From positions 1-22,927 of the forward strand of contig JANQQF010000044.1 of NCBI GenBank assembly GCA_028285035.1: a stretch of 22,927 nucleotides of DNA, in the 5' to 3' direction. The position numbers and the translations under genes were made by a program. Shown here one piece after another: positions 1-6,597 of the stretch; the first letter of the stretch is position 1, and every line of letters starts with the position of its first letter. This stretch comes from Phycisphaerae bacterium. Its GTDB lineage: Bacteria > Chloroflexota > Anaerolineae > 4572-78 > J111. The notes beneath the pieces are model-generated. The model did no database searches. It was not told the DNA's origin and saw nothing but the letters and a program-made list of their open reading frames with translations.

Positions 1-63
1 ATCCATCGCTCGCTGCCCCCCGGCCAGTGGATGCCCGACAAAAGCATTCGGGCAGGACATGAC
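1..63 (-). repeat. Dispersed two-hairpin repeat, copy 1 (cut by window edge)
   Basis: Read on the minus strand, this segment matches the repeat at 6181-6238: GTCATG, a GCCCGA/TCGGGC hairpin (33-38 with 48-53), CATCCAC, a purine-rich stretch and ATGGAT. The homology runs off the left edge, so the second hairpin seen in the other copy is not visible here. No ORF is contained. It resembles intergenic REP/MITE-like elements; its mobility is unknown. Confidence 0.6.
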
Positions 64-123
64 TTTTTTATTCCGGTTTTTATTTGATTTCTCTATTAGC
101 AGGTTAACAATATCTATATCCCA

Positions 124-163
124 CCTGACTGACATACTGTTGTCAGGAGTAGTATGCTAATAT
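124..163 (+). promoter_or_regulatory. Candidate promoter and operator of the VOC gene
   Basis: An imperfect palindrome at 124-147 has CCTGAC/GTCAGG outer arms and overlapping CTGACA/TGTCAG arms (129-134 and 141-146). It sits just upstream of an extended -10 box, TGCTAATAT (155-163). There is no good -35 hexamer at 17 bp, and the palindrome occupies that position, as an operator would. No dedicated regulator is visible next to it, so the binding protein is unknown. Confidence 0.35.
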
Positions 164-252
164 GAAGTCAACATATGAATAATATGCAAAAGAGAAACCG
201 ACATCTAGTCAGGTACTCCAAACCCCAATCTCGCAATTAAGGAGCAGTAAGC

Positions 253-669
253 ATGGATGCTAGAATCAGTATGATTACGCTTGGTGTGGCAGATTTAGAA
301 AAATCTATACAATTCTATCAAGAGGGGTTAGGTTTCCCAAAGATGGAATCGCCACCTGAAGTTGCCTTTTTTATCCTAAATGGGAGTTGGTTAGGATTAT
401 ACGCTCGAGATGCGCTTGCCGAGGATGCAATGGTTTCCTCTGAAGGGCACGGATTTAATAGCTTTGCACTTGTGCATAATGTGACGTCCGAGGCAGAGGT
501 TGATAAAACCATTACCCAAGCTGCAACTGCTGGGGCGATCATTACGAAACCAGCCCAAAAGGTGCCTTGGGGAGGTTACTCCGGTTACTTCAAAGATCCC
601 GACGACCATCTATGGGAAGTTGCTTACAATCCTTTTGTTTGGATTGGCCCTAAGGCTCAAAATACATAA
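253..669 (+). CDS. VOC family protein (glyoxalase/bleomycin-resistance fold)
   Basis: A 138-residue protein of the vicinal oxygen chelate superfamily, the usual length for a single-domain member with two beta-alpha-beta-beta-beta modules. The first module carries the typical GVADLEKSIQFY start (residues 11-22) and the second ends in YFKDPDDHLWEVAYNP (about 112-127), where the Glu is the classic C-terminal metal ligand. The usual N-terminal His ligand is not obvious: residues 5-11 read ISMITLG. Glyoxalase I activity therefore cannot be assumed, and a binding or other VOC role is possible. AAGGAG lies 8 nt before the ATG. The gene converges with an AraC-type regulator. Its neighbours are SDR, ALDH and hydrolase genes, which would fit handling of reactive carbonyls or xenobiotics, but that is inference from context. 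Confidence 0.85.
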   Translation: MDARISMITLGVADLEKSIQFYQEGLGFPKMESPPEVAFFILNGSWLGLYARDALAEDAMVSSEGHGFNSFALVHNVTSEAEVDKTITQAATAGAIITKPAQKVPWGGYSGYFKDPDDHLWEVAYNPFVWIGPKAQNT

Positions 670-696
670 CAACCCGTTCATAAGTCTCTTACTAAA

Positions 697-727
697 AAGT
701 GGCCAGTAACAGGGGCCTCTTCTTTAA
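697..727. terminator. Bidirectional rho-independent terminator between VOC and AraC-1
   Basis: AAGTGGCC (697-704) pairs with GGCCTCTT (714-721) with one mismatch around a 9-nt loop. On the plus strand it is followed by CTTTAAG; on the minus strand the stem runs into CTTTTTAG. It lies between two convergent genes and could terminate both, with the better U-tract serving the minus-strand AraC gene. Confidence 0.55.
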
Positions 728-771
728 GGATACTTTCGATAATGGCCCACAGAGTAAAATTCGGAGATAAG

Positions 772-1656
772 TCATCCTTGGGCTGACGGCAGAATCCCAA
801 AGTGACGCTTATACTCGCGGCTAAACTGCGCCAAGTTGTTGTAACCGACCAAATCGCTGGCCTCGCTCACCCGTTTTCCTGCCTTTAGTAATTTTTGCGC
901 CTCAAATAGCTTAACTGATTTGGCATATTGAAGCGGCGAGACATGCATCACCTCTTTGAAGTTTGAGTAAAAGGCCGTTCGGCTCATAAGCACAACTTGG
1001 GCCAACTTTTCGACGGAGACTGGTTCATCCAGGTGGGTGTGGATGTAATCAATAGCCTTTGATATCCGCTGGATTTTCCCTTTTTGCTGCAATAGGCTGC
1101 GTAGTTCCCCACTCCGTTCGTCACATAGAAGCCGATAGTAAATCTCATCCACAATTGAGTCGGCCAGGATGGCAACGTCTCTAGGATTAGCTAACAGGGC
1201 GAACAACCGGATAAATGGATCAAGCAGTTGGTCGCTGAGATCGATGGTGAATTTGGCTGATAAATCAGTTGCTGCAGCTTGAGGCGGCGTTTCATCAAAT
1301 TGGTCTATACGAAGCAACATCTCCGCCATCCGCCCCATATCAAGCGAAACGCCCACTGCTAGATAAGGCGCCTCCTCACTCGCCTCGACAATCTCCGTCT
1401 CGACCGGGGCTGGGTAAAACCCAATCAAGACCTTGCCTGGCCCATACGCGTACGTTTGCTCCCCAACATAACAAATCTTCTGACCCTGCACAACAATCAC
1501 AATGGCGGGAATATCGATTTCAGGCATTCGGGGCTGGATTGAGAATGTCTTATACGTTCCTAAGTTTTCAAACGCAGTGATGTTAATGCCTTCCTGTGGG
1601 GTATGTTGCTCCACAAGGGCAGCCAATTGTTGGAACTTGTCCATTTGATAGATCAA
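772..1656 (-). CDS. AraC family transcriptional regulator (AraC-1)
   Basis: A 294-residue regulator with an N-terminal AraC_N-type sensor domain (about 25-175) and a C-terminal double HTH of the AraC/XylS family (about 200-290). HTH 1 is seen at SVEKLAQVVLMSRTAFY and HTH 2 ends in LVGYNNLAQFSREYKRHFG. The start is taken as a TTG at 1656: GGGAGG lies 5-6 nt upstream, and the resulting N-terminus M-I-Y-Q aligns with M-T-Y-Q and M-S-Y-Q of the two paralogues in this window. A downstream ATG at 1644 is poorly spaced from the ribosome site. The gene is divergent from the two hydrolases. E. coli YqhC, of the same AraC_N type, activates aldehyde-reductase genes, which makes carbonyl sensing a reasonable but unproven guess. 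Confidence 0.9.
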   Translation of the reverse strand: MIYQMDKFQQLAALVEQHTPQEGINITAFENLGTYKTFSIQPRMPEIDIPAIVIVVQGQKICYVGEQTYAYGPGKVLIGFYPAPVETEIVEASEEAPYLAVGVSLDMGRMAEMLLRIDQFDETPPQAAATDLSAKFTIDLSDQLLDPFIRLFALLANPRDVAILADSIVDEIYYRLLCDERSGELRSLLQQKGKIQRISKAIDYIHTHLDEPVSVEKLAQVVLMSRTAFYSNFKEVMHVSPLQYAKSVKLFEAQKLLKAGKRVSEASDLVGYNNLAQFSREYKRHFGILPSAQG

Positions 1657-1770
1657 TTTATCCCTCCCGATGGACAACCCATTTCATTTGACACGCTCCC
1701 ATAGGTTATCCATTCTCTTGTCAATTATGCTAACAAATTACAGGAAAACCACACAAATTGCAATAGTATG

Positions 1771-1803
1771 GGACGAATGTGTAAATCTTTTGAACAAAAA
1801 TGT
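1771..1803 (+). promoter_or_regulatory. Shared AraC-type operator, copy 1
   Basis: A 33-bp element starting GGACGA, then ATGTGTAA, a T-rich centre, GAACA and ending AATGT. It aligns without gaps to elements in front of SDR-1 and in front of the hydrolase remnant/SDR-3, with 21 of 33 positions invariant in all three. Exactly 24 nt downstream is a -10 box, TAAACT (1828-1833). Because the element ends just before the -35 position and no -35 consensus is present, class II activation by the adjacent AraC protein is the simplest reading. Confidence 0.65.
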
Positions 1804-1827
1804 TCACACCTTTTGGCCAATGAATGT

Positions 1828-1833
1828 TAAACT
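1828..1833 (+). promoter_or_regulatory. -10 box of the hydrolase operon promoter
   Basis: TAAACT lies 24 nt after the conserved operator, the same spacing as the TAGAAT boxes of the two sister cassettes. Transcription would begin near 1840 and give a leader of about 50 nt before the first hydrolase ATG. No -35 hexamer is recognisable, consistent with activator dependence. Confidence 0.5.
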
Positions 1834-1889
1834 GACTTTAGAAATTAACATTTGAGCATTCAATGCATTTATCACAAAGGAGCTTAACA

Positions 1890-2795
1890 ATGATCAATGA
1901 GCAACAAACCCAAATGTTAACTACATTGGCCCAAGGTTTATCATATGGGATACGCACACCCATCCTTAGAACGCCCGAAGAATACGGGCTGGCATATGAA
2001 GACATTTCCTTTGAAACGAAAGATGGCGTCACGATCAACGGCTGGTTCATCCCGGCTGAGTCCAACAAGGTGATTATCAGCAACCACTTTTCGCCGGCCA
2101 ATCGCTATGGCTTTGCCGGACATTTGGAGGGATTGGATTTTGCGGGTGGTTTTGAGGTCAATTTTTTACCACGGTACAAAGCGCTACACGACGCCGGTTA
2201 CAATGTGCTGGCCTATGATCTACGCTCCCACGGCGAAAGTGGGGAGGGTGAAAATGGCGTATCAGGGGTTGGTTACCTTGAATGGCAGGAAGTTTTAGCT
2301 TCTATCGATTACATCAAAAATCGCCCCGACACCGCCGAGAAAGACATTTCGTTGATGAGTATGTGTATGGGTGCGAACGCCACCTTCAACGCGATGGAAA
2401 AAGCGCCCGAAGCCTTTGCAGGTATCAAGTCGATGATCGCCATTGCCCCGCTCAAAGGGCGGACTAATCTTGAGCGTAACCTCGAACAAATGCAAATTCC
2501 TACAGAAGAAGGTTCTGAAGCGTTTGAGCAGATTTACAATGGCTTTACTGGACTACACGTTGACGATCACAATATCATCCCAAAAGCGACAAACGTCACT
2601 ATTCCCATTTTCTATTTCCAAGTCAGAAACGATATAAACTCTCGTTGGACAGATGTGCAGGAGATGTATGAACTCACCCCTGTCGAGGACAAAAAGATTG
2701 AGTATTTGGAAGATACCCCGTGGCGATTTGAAGGGTATAAGTACTTCTCTGAGCATCCTGAAGCAATGATTGCCTGGTTCGATTCACATATGTAG
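1890..2795 (+). CDS. Alpha/beta hydrolase with Cys nucleophile (hydrolase 1)
   Basis: A 301-residue alpha/beta-hydrolase-fold protein without signal peptide. The nucleophile elbow reads SMCMG with Cys159 where Ser is usual, as in dienelactone hydrolases (G-x-C-x-G). The acidic residue is probably Asp248 in QVRND. The expected catalytic His position, just before the GY near the C-terminus, is Arg279 (W-R-F-E-G-Y), so a classic triad is not visible. The ATG at 1890 is chosen over an in-frame ATG at 1863 because AAAGGAG lies 7 nt upstream of it. The next hydrolase follows 19 bp downstream and is clearly related (EYGL.YEDI.F / DYGLDYEDVTF), so the two form an operon under the shared AraC-type promoter. 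The substrate is unknown; an ester, lactone or thioester hydrolase or a non-hydrolytic relative are all possible. Confidence 0.85.
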   Translation: MINEQQTQMLTTLAQGLSYGIRTPILRTPEEYGLAYEDISFETKDGVTINGWFIPAESNKVIISNHFSPANRYGFAGHLEGLDFAGGFEVNFLPRYKALHDAGYNVLAYDLRSHGESGEGENGVSGVGYLEWQEVLASIDYIKNRPDTAEKDISLMSMCMGANATFNAMEKAPEAFAGIKSMIAIAPLKGRTNLERNLEQMQIPTEEGSEAFEQIYNGFTGLHVDDHNIIPKATNVTIPIFYFQVRNDINSRWTDVQEMYELTPVEDKKIEYLEDTPWRFEGYKYFSEHPEAMIAWFDSHM

Positions 2796-2814
2796 GCTTG
2801 ATTGGGGGGATATT

Positions 2815-3690
2815 ATGATTATCAACTATTTATCTAATTCTATTGTAAAAGGGGGTCAAGCCCCAGTCTATAACACCCCGCAGGATTACGGCTTGGACTA
2901 TGAAGATGTCACGTTTCAGGCCAGCGATGGAGTTACGCTCTCAGGCTGGCTTATAAAAGGGGAGGCGGAAAAAATCATTATCCAATCTCATTTCGGAGTC
3001 CAATCCAGCCGGGCCGGATATACCCCAGAAGGGAAAGGTTGGCCGAAAATGTGGCAAACCGACATCCCGTTTCTCAAACATGCAAAACATCTCGTCGAGC
3101 AAGGATACTCGATGTTGATGTATGATTTTCGCAATCATGGGGATAGCGGCACGGGGACCTGCCCGTGGGTGACGTGGGGACCAGAGGAACACAAGGATGT
3201 TTTGGCTGCCGTCGAGTATGTTTCAAACCACTCAGACTACAAAGATAGTAACATAGGTTTGCTCAGCATTTGTATGGGAGCCGCCTCATCAACCTATGCC
3301 TTTGGCAAAGAGAATGGCTTACGTGACAATGAGAAGATCAAAGCGATGGTCGCAATCCAACCGCTCATTTACCCAGACTTCATCAAGGCTCTTGGGCTGG
3401 ACAATTTCGTCGGTCGGATGGTGACAAAGCGGAATGTAGAGCGCACGGGTATTGATTTGAACACAGTCTCATTCATCCCAAATGTCAAAGACATCAATGT
3501 TCCCACCTTGTTAATACAAAATTCGAATGATGAGTATCTGCACCGCGAAACGATTGAACAATACTATGATGAGTTGCAGGTTGAGAAAGAGATGATGTGG
3601 CTTGACCTCGGCAAAAAACGGGCGGCGGGTTATGATTATCTTGTCAATAATCCGGAAAAGATTTTGAGCTTTTTCAACAAGCACGTGTAA
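2815..3690 (+). CDS. Alpha/beta hydrolase with Cys nucleophile (hydrolase 2)
   Basis: A 291-residue paralogue of the preceding gene. The elbow reads SICMG with Cys153, the acidic residue is probably Asp239 (NSNDE), and the catalytic-His position is again Arg (Arg269, R-A-A-G-Y). The parallel Cys/Asp/Arg pattern in both copies argues that it is a family trait rather than decay. The ATG at 2815 is preferred over the upstream in-frame ATG at 2770, which lies inside hydrolase 1; GGGGGGA precedes it by about 5 nt. It is cotranscribed with hydrolase 1 and followed by a strong hairpin. The two may act on related substrates or form a heteromer. No signal peptide is seen, so it should be cytoplasmic. 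Confidence 0.83.
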   Translation: MIINYLSNSIVKGGQAPVYNTPQDYGLDYEDVTFQASDGVTLSGWLIKGEAEKIIIQSHFGVQSSRAGYTPEGKGWPKMWQTDIPFLKHAKHLVEQGYSMLMYDFRNHGDSGTGTCPWVTWGPEEHKDVLAAVEYVSNHSDYKDSNIGLLSICMGAASSTYAFGKENGLRDNEKIKAMVAIQPLIYPDFIKALGLDNFVGRMVTKRNVERTGIDLNTVSFIPNVKDINVPTLLIQNSNDEYLHRETIEQYYDELQVEKEMMWLDLGKKRAAGYDYLVNNPEKILSFFNKHV

Positions 3691-3728
3691 TCCTGGCAAC
3701 CCAACGCCAATTGAAACATAGAGAGTGT

Positions 3729-3767
3729 TACAAAAACTGCCCGGTACAACACTGGACAGTTTTTGTA
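3729..3767 (+). terminator. Rho-independent terminator of the hydrolase operon
   Basis: TACAAAAACTG (3729-3739) is perfectly complementary to CAGTTTTTGTA (3757-3767). The loop is 17 nt and can extend the stem imperfectly. The T-run inside the right arm makes it a plausible intrinsic terminator in either direction. Confidence 0.7.
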
Positions 3768-3879
3768 TGAGTCATACAGTTAAGCTCTCGTCACCAATGA
3801 CGAAAATCTAACCTACCATTGATCTCCCCATCTGAACTCGACTAGATTTGTGGGTACAACATTTCAACATAGAATGTTC

Positions 3880-3900
3880 TTGCCACAAAAAATGTGGCAA
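3880..3900. promoter_or_regulatory. Palindrome upstream of the M24 enzyme gene
   Basis: TTGCCACA (3880-3887), AAAAA, TGTGGCAA (3893-3900): a perfect 8-bp inverted repeat with a 5-bp spacer, 54 bp before the start codon. No U-tract follows and a gene lies just downstream, so an operator is more likely than a terminator. The matching regulator is not identified. Confidence 0.45.
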
Positions 3901-3954
3901 AGCTATTTCCCCTAATGTTAAAAAATTCACTGACAAAGATGTGAGGAGAATCAT

Positions 3955-5172
3955 ATGACGATAGAGCCCCATTCCCCATTATTAGACTCTGATTTTGACA
4001 TTGACGAGGTCGCCCTGCGGCGATATCGCTTGGATCGGGTACGACAGGAGCTTAACAAACGCGATCTGGCTGGGGCGGTTTTGTATGATCCGGTCAACAT
4101 TCGGTATGTGACCGATGTCAGCAACATGCAGGTTTACTCTCTGCACAACGCCTGCCGCTACGTCTTTGTCGCCACAAACGGGCCGGTGGTGTTATTTGAT
4201 TTTAACAAATGTGAACATCTTTCGGACGGCATTGAGGTGGTGGATGAAGTGCGGACAGCAGTCTCCTGGTATTACTTTGTCACGGGCACCCGAATTAATG
4301 AAAAGGTGGAGATTTGGGCTGACCAGCTTGAGGATTTAATTCGGCTGCACGGAGCGGGCAATCGCCGCATTGCGGTGGATCGTTTGGAACATATCGGGGT
4401 CAAGGCGCTGGAGCAGCGGAACATTGCCTTGGTCGACGGTCAGGAAGTAATGGGGATGGCTCGAGTGACAAAATCGCCCGAAGAGATCAAGGCCATCAAG
4501 CACGTCATCGCGGTTTGTGAATTAGGGATGCAGCGGATGCGAGATGCCTTGCAGCCCGGCCTCACTGAGAACCAGGTCTGGTCTATTTTGCATCAAACCA
4601 ATATTGAGCATGGCGGCGAGTGGATCGAAACCCGGTTACTCACCTCAGGCCCACGAACCAACCCATGGTATCAAGAATGCTCCGATCGGGTCATCGAGGC
4701 TGGCGATTTGGTGGCACTTGACTCAGATTTGATCGGCCCCCGTGGCTACACTGCCGATATTTCGCGCACCTGGTTAACCGGTGATATCAAGCCGACCGAT
4801 GAACAGCGTCGCCTCTATGCCGCCGCATATGAACAAATCCAACGCAACATTGAAATCCTCCAGCCCGGTGTCAGCTTTAAGGAGATCAGCCTCAAAGCCT
4901 GGGCACACCCAGAGGCATATCAGGACTTTATGCTGCCCTCCGTGGCCCACGGTGCCGGGCTCGTTAACGAATATCCCCTCATTTTGCACGAATCTCATTT
5001 TGATAAGAACGGTTATGATGGCGATCTGACCGAGAATATGATCCTGTGTGTCGAGAGTTATGCCGGGGCCGTTGGCGGACGGGAAGGGGTCAAACTGGAA
5101 GAACAAATCCTTGTCACGGCTGAGGGTCCGGTTCGTTTGTCGTCAATGGCGTATGAAACACATCTTCTTTGA
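3955..5172 (+). CDS. M24-fold metalloenzyme of the DddP-like (DMSP lyase-related) subfamily
   Basis: A 405-residue protein with a creatinase-type N-terminal domain (about 20-160) and an M24 'pita-bread' domain (about 170-395). Metal ligands are visible as Asp256 and Asp258 (LDSDLIG), Asp268 (TADISRTW), His332, Glu367 and Glu382. The atypical D-x-D pair and segments such as GGEWIETRL (220-228) and SGPRTNPW (231-238) are strikingly like the DMSP lyase DddP, and ligand spacings (76, 35, 15 residues) match those I recall for the Ruegeria enzyme. However, the Asp that DddP uses as catalytic base in the H-G-x-G-L-C-D-E motif is Asn338 here (HGAGLVNEY). DMSP cleavage is therefore doubtful; an Xaa-Pro-type or other C-X bond activity remains possible. 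TGAGGAGAATC precedes the ATG. The gene stops only 6 bp from the convergent AraC-2 gene. Confidence 0.85.
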   Translation: MTIEPHSPLLDSDFDIDEVALRRYRLDRVRQELNKRDLAGAVLYDPVNIRYVTDVSNMQVYSLHNACRYVFVATNGPVVLFDFNKCEHLSDGIEVVDEVRTAVSWYYFVTGTRINEKVEIWADQLEDLIRLHGAGNRRIAVDRLEHIGVKALEQRNIALVDGQEVMGMARVTKSPEEIKAIKHVIAVCELGMQRMRDALQPGLTENQVWSILHQTNIEHGGEWIETRLLTSGPRTNPWYQECSDRVIEAGDLVALDSDLIGPRGYTADISRTWLTGDIKPTDEQRRLYAAAYEQIQRNIEILQPGVSFKEISLKAWAHPEAYQDFMLPSVAHGAGLVNEYPLILHESHFDKNGYDGDLTENMILCVESYAGAVGGREGVKLEEQILVTAEGPVRLSSMAYETHLL

Positions 5173-5178
5173 GTTTAC

Positions 5179-6066
5179 CTATGCCACCGTCGCCGACGGG
5201 GCAAAGCCAAAATACCGTTTGTACTCTCGACTGAATTGGGCGGGGCTGTTATAACCGACCAAATACCCGGCCTCACTGGCGTTTTTACCCGCATTGATCA
5301 GGGTTTGGGCCTTGGTCAATTTGACGGATTTGGCATATTGCAAGGGCGAGATATGCATCACGTCTTTGAAGGTTTCGTAGAAGCTGGTCCGGCTCATATG
5401 CACCATTTCGGCCAGATTTTCGACCGATACGGTCTCTGCCAGATTTTGGTGGATGTATTGCACCGCCTTTGAGACCCGCTGAATTTGACCCCGCTGTTGC
5501 AAGAAGGTTCTCAAATCCCCGCCCCGCTCATTGCACAGGATGCGATAGTAAATCTCGTCCAAAATCAAATCGCCCAGGACGGCGGTATCTCGCGGATTAT
5601 CCAGCGTTTCCAACAACCGAATGGTTGGGTTGAGCAGATTATCATTTAACGGAGCCGAGAAGATGCCAGAGGGGTCGGTCGAGACCGGTTTGGCCGCCAC
5701 CCCTTCGGCTCGTTCAATCCTCAGTAACACATCAGCCAGCCGCCCCAAGTCGATTCTAATTCCTGCGGCAAAAAAAGGTTGCTCCGGACTGGCTTCAATA
5801 ATTTCCACATCCAACGACATCGGCAAAAACAAAATCAGATAGTCACCCGCCCCATACTCGTAGCTTTTATCTCCGATATAACATCGTTTTTTTCCCTGCC
5901 CCACCATCACAATCGCTGGGTCGTAATAGTTCGGGGATCTTCGCTGGGTCGCAGACGCCTTGAACATCCCCAGATTTTCATAATCGGTCAAGCTAATCCC
6001 CTCTTGCGGAGCCTGTTGTTCCATCAAAGCAACAAATCTTTCAAGAGTATTCGTTTGATACGTCAT
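5179..6066 (-). CDS. AraC family transcriptional regulator (AraC-2)
   Basis: A 295-residue paralogue of AraC-1: AraC_N-like sensor half (about 25-175) and a double HTH at the C-terminus (SVENLAEMVHMSRTSFY; LVGYNSPAQFSREYKRYFG). The start is the ATG at 6066, with AGGAGA 6 nt upstream; this gives the M-T-Y-Q N-terminus shared with its paralogues. A longer in-frame form starting at 6105 would cover the ribosome site. The recognition-helix segments are almost identical to those of the other two AraC proteins, so it probably binds the same operator sequence. It is divergent from SDR-1, but its intergenic gap is about 530 bp rather than about 200 bp, because a dispersed repeat and other DNA lie between gene and operator. 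Confidence 0.9.
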   Translation of the reverse strand: MTYQTNTLERFVALMEQQAPQEGISLTDYENLGMFKASATQRRSPNYYDPAIVMVGQGKKRCYIGDKSYEYGAGDYLILFLPMSLDVEIIEASPEQPFFAAGIRIDLGRLADVLLRIERAEGVAAKPVSTDPSGIFSAPLNDNLLNPTIRLLETLDNPRDTAVLGDLILDEIYYRILCNERGGDLRTFLQQRGQIQRVSKAVQYIHQNLAETVSVENLAEMVHMSRTSFYETFKDVMHISPLQYAKSVKLTKAQTLINAGKNASEAGYLVGYNSPAQFSREYKRYFGFAPSATVA

Positions 6067-6180
6067 TTTACTTCTCCTGAAGGTAGCGCGAACACGCCAA
6101 ACCATAAAGGCTTGTGCCTAAGCCTTCACAAAAAATTCTCTTACTTCCCAGAATCTTCTTCTAAGAAACGAGTTGTTTTA

Positions 6181-6263
6181 TGTCATGCCCGAATGGTGTT
6201 GTCGGGCATCCACAGATTGAGGGCAACGAACAATGGATTCCCGCCAGAAGCATGTGGGAATGA
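6181..6263 (+). repeat. Dispersed two-hairpin repeat, copy 2
   Basis: Starts TGTCATGCCCGA, with a GCCCGA/TCGGGC hairpin (6187-6192 with 6202-6207), then CATCCAC, a variable middle, ATGGATTCCC and a second hairpin ATTCCC/GGGAAT (6237-6242 with 6256-6261). The first 58 bp align with the reverse complement of window bases 1-63. It lies inside the AraC-2/SDR-1 intergenic region, 115 bp beyond the AraC-2 start codon. No target-site duplication was recognised. Confidence 0.65.
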
Positions 6264-6449
6264 TCTGCCCAAAGGTTCTTTCGTTTTGTAAAGGCCCAGC
6301 GGTTGGGCTTCTTAATTTCTCGAAATCATCAAAGCTATTCTGGAAACCTTTAGTTTTTTTAGGTACAAAAAAAATCTGAGATCAATGATTCACCTCAGCA
6401 GGATTATAATCCAAACCAATCTACAGATCAAGCAAATTATCGTGATACC
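6264..6449. other. Remainder of the AraC-2/SDR-1 intergenic region
   Basis: No gene is supported between AraC-2 and SDR-1 (6067-6597) beyond the dispersed repeat and the promoter. A short GCCCA/TGGGC stem (6294-6308) followed by TTCTTAATTTC is visible but weak. Open frames crossing this stretch lack ribosome sites and family similarity. Confidence 0.4.
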
Positions 6450-6482
6450 GGACAATTGTGCAAGCTTTTCGAACATATATGT
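6450..6482 (+). promoter_or_regulatory. Shared AraC-type operator, copy 2
   Basis: Reads GGACAA, then TTGTGCAA, a pyrimidine-rich centre, GAACA and a terminal ATATGT. It aligns gap-free with the copies at 1771 and 12501. The -10 box TAGAAT follows after exactly 24 nt (6507-6512). It is the likely target of AraC-2, and possibly of all three AraC paralogues. Confidence 0.65.
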
Positions 6483-6506
6483 ATTCATTTTTTCGGAGAG
6501 AGGTAC

Positions 6507-6512
6507 TAGAAT
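6507..6512 (+). promoter_or_regulatory. -10 box of the SDR-1 promoter
   Basis: TAGAAT with the same upstream spacing as in the sister cassettes; the flanking bases CTAGAATAGA also match the third cassette (TTAGAATAGA). Transcription would begin near 6519, giving a leader of about 79 nt before SDR-1. There is no recognisable -35 box. Confidence 0.5.
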
Positions 6513-6597
6513 AGAAATTGCATCAAACAACACAGAGCCACCATCAACGATGGTGAGCTCACAACTGATTTAGAGACACAAAATACAGGTAGGAACA

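Noticed and set aside
3850..3880. A fourth copy of the AraC-type operator before the M24 gene (TTGTGGG ... AATGT).
   Set aside because: The half-sites resemble the element, but the spacing is 3 nt longer and no -10 box stands 24 nt after the ATGT, so it does not meet the pattern shared by the other three.
5779..6291. A 170-codon plus-strand frame overlapping AraC-2 and the dispersed repeat.
   Set aside because: Most of it is antisense to AraC-2 and the rest is repeat sequence; no ribosome site or family similarity.
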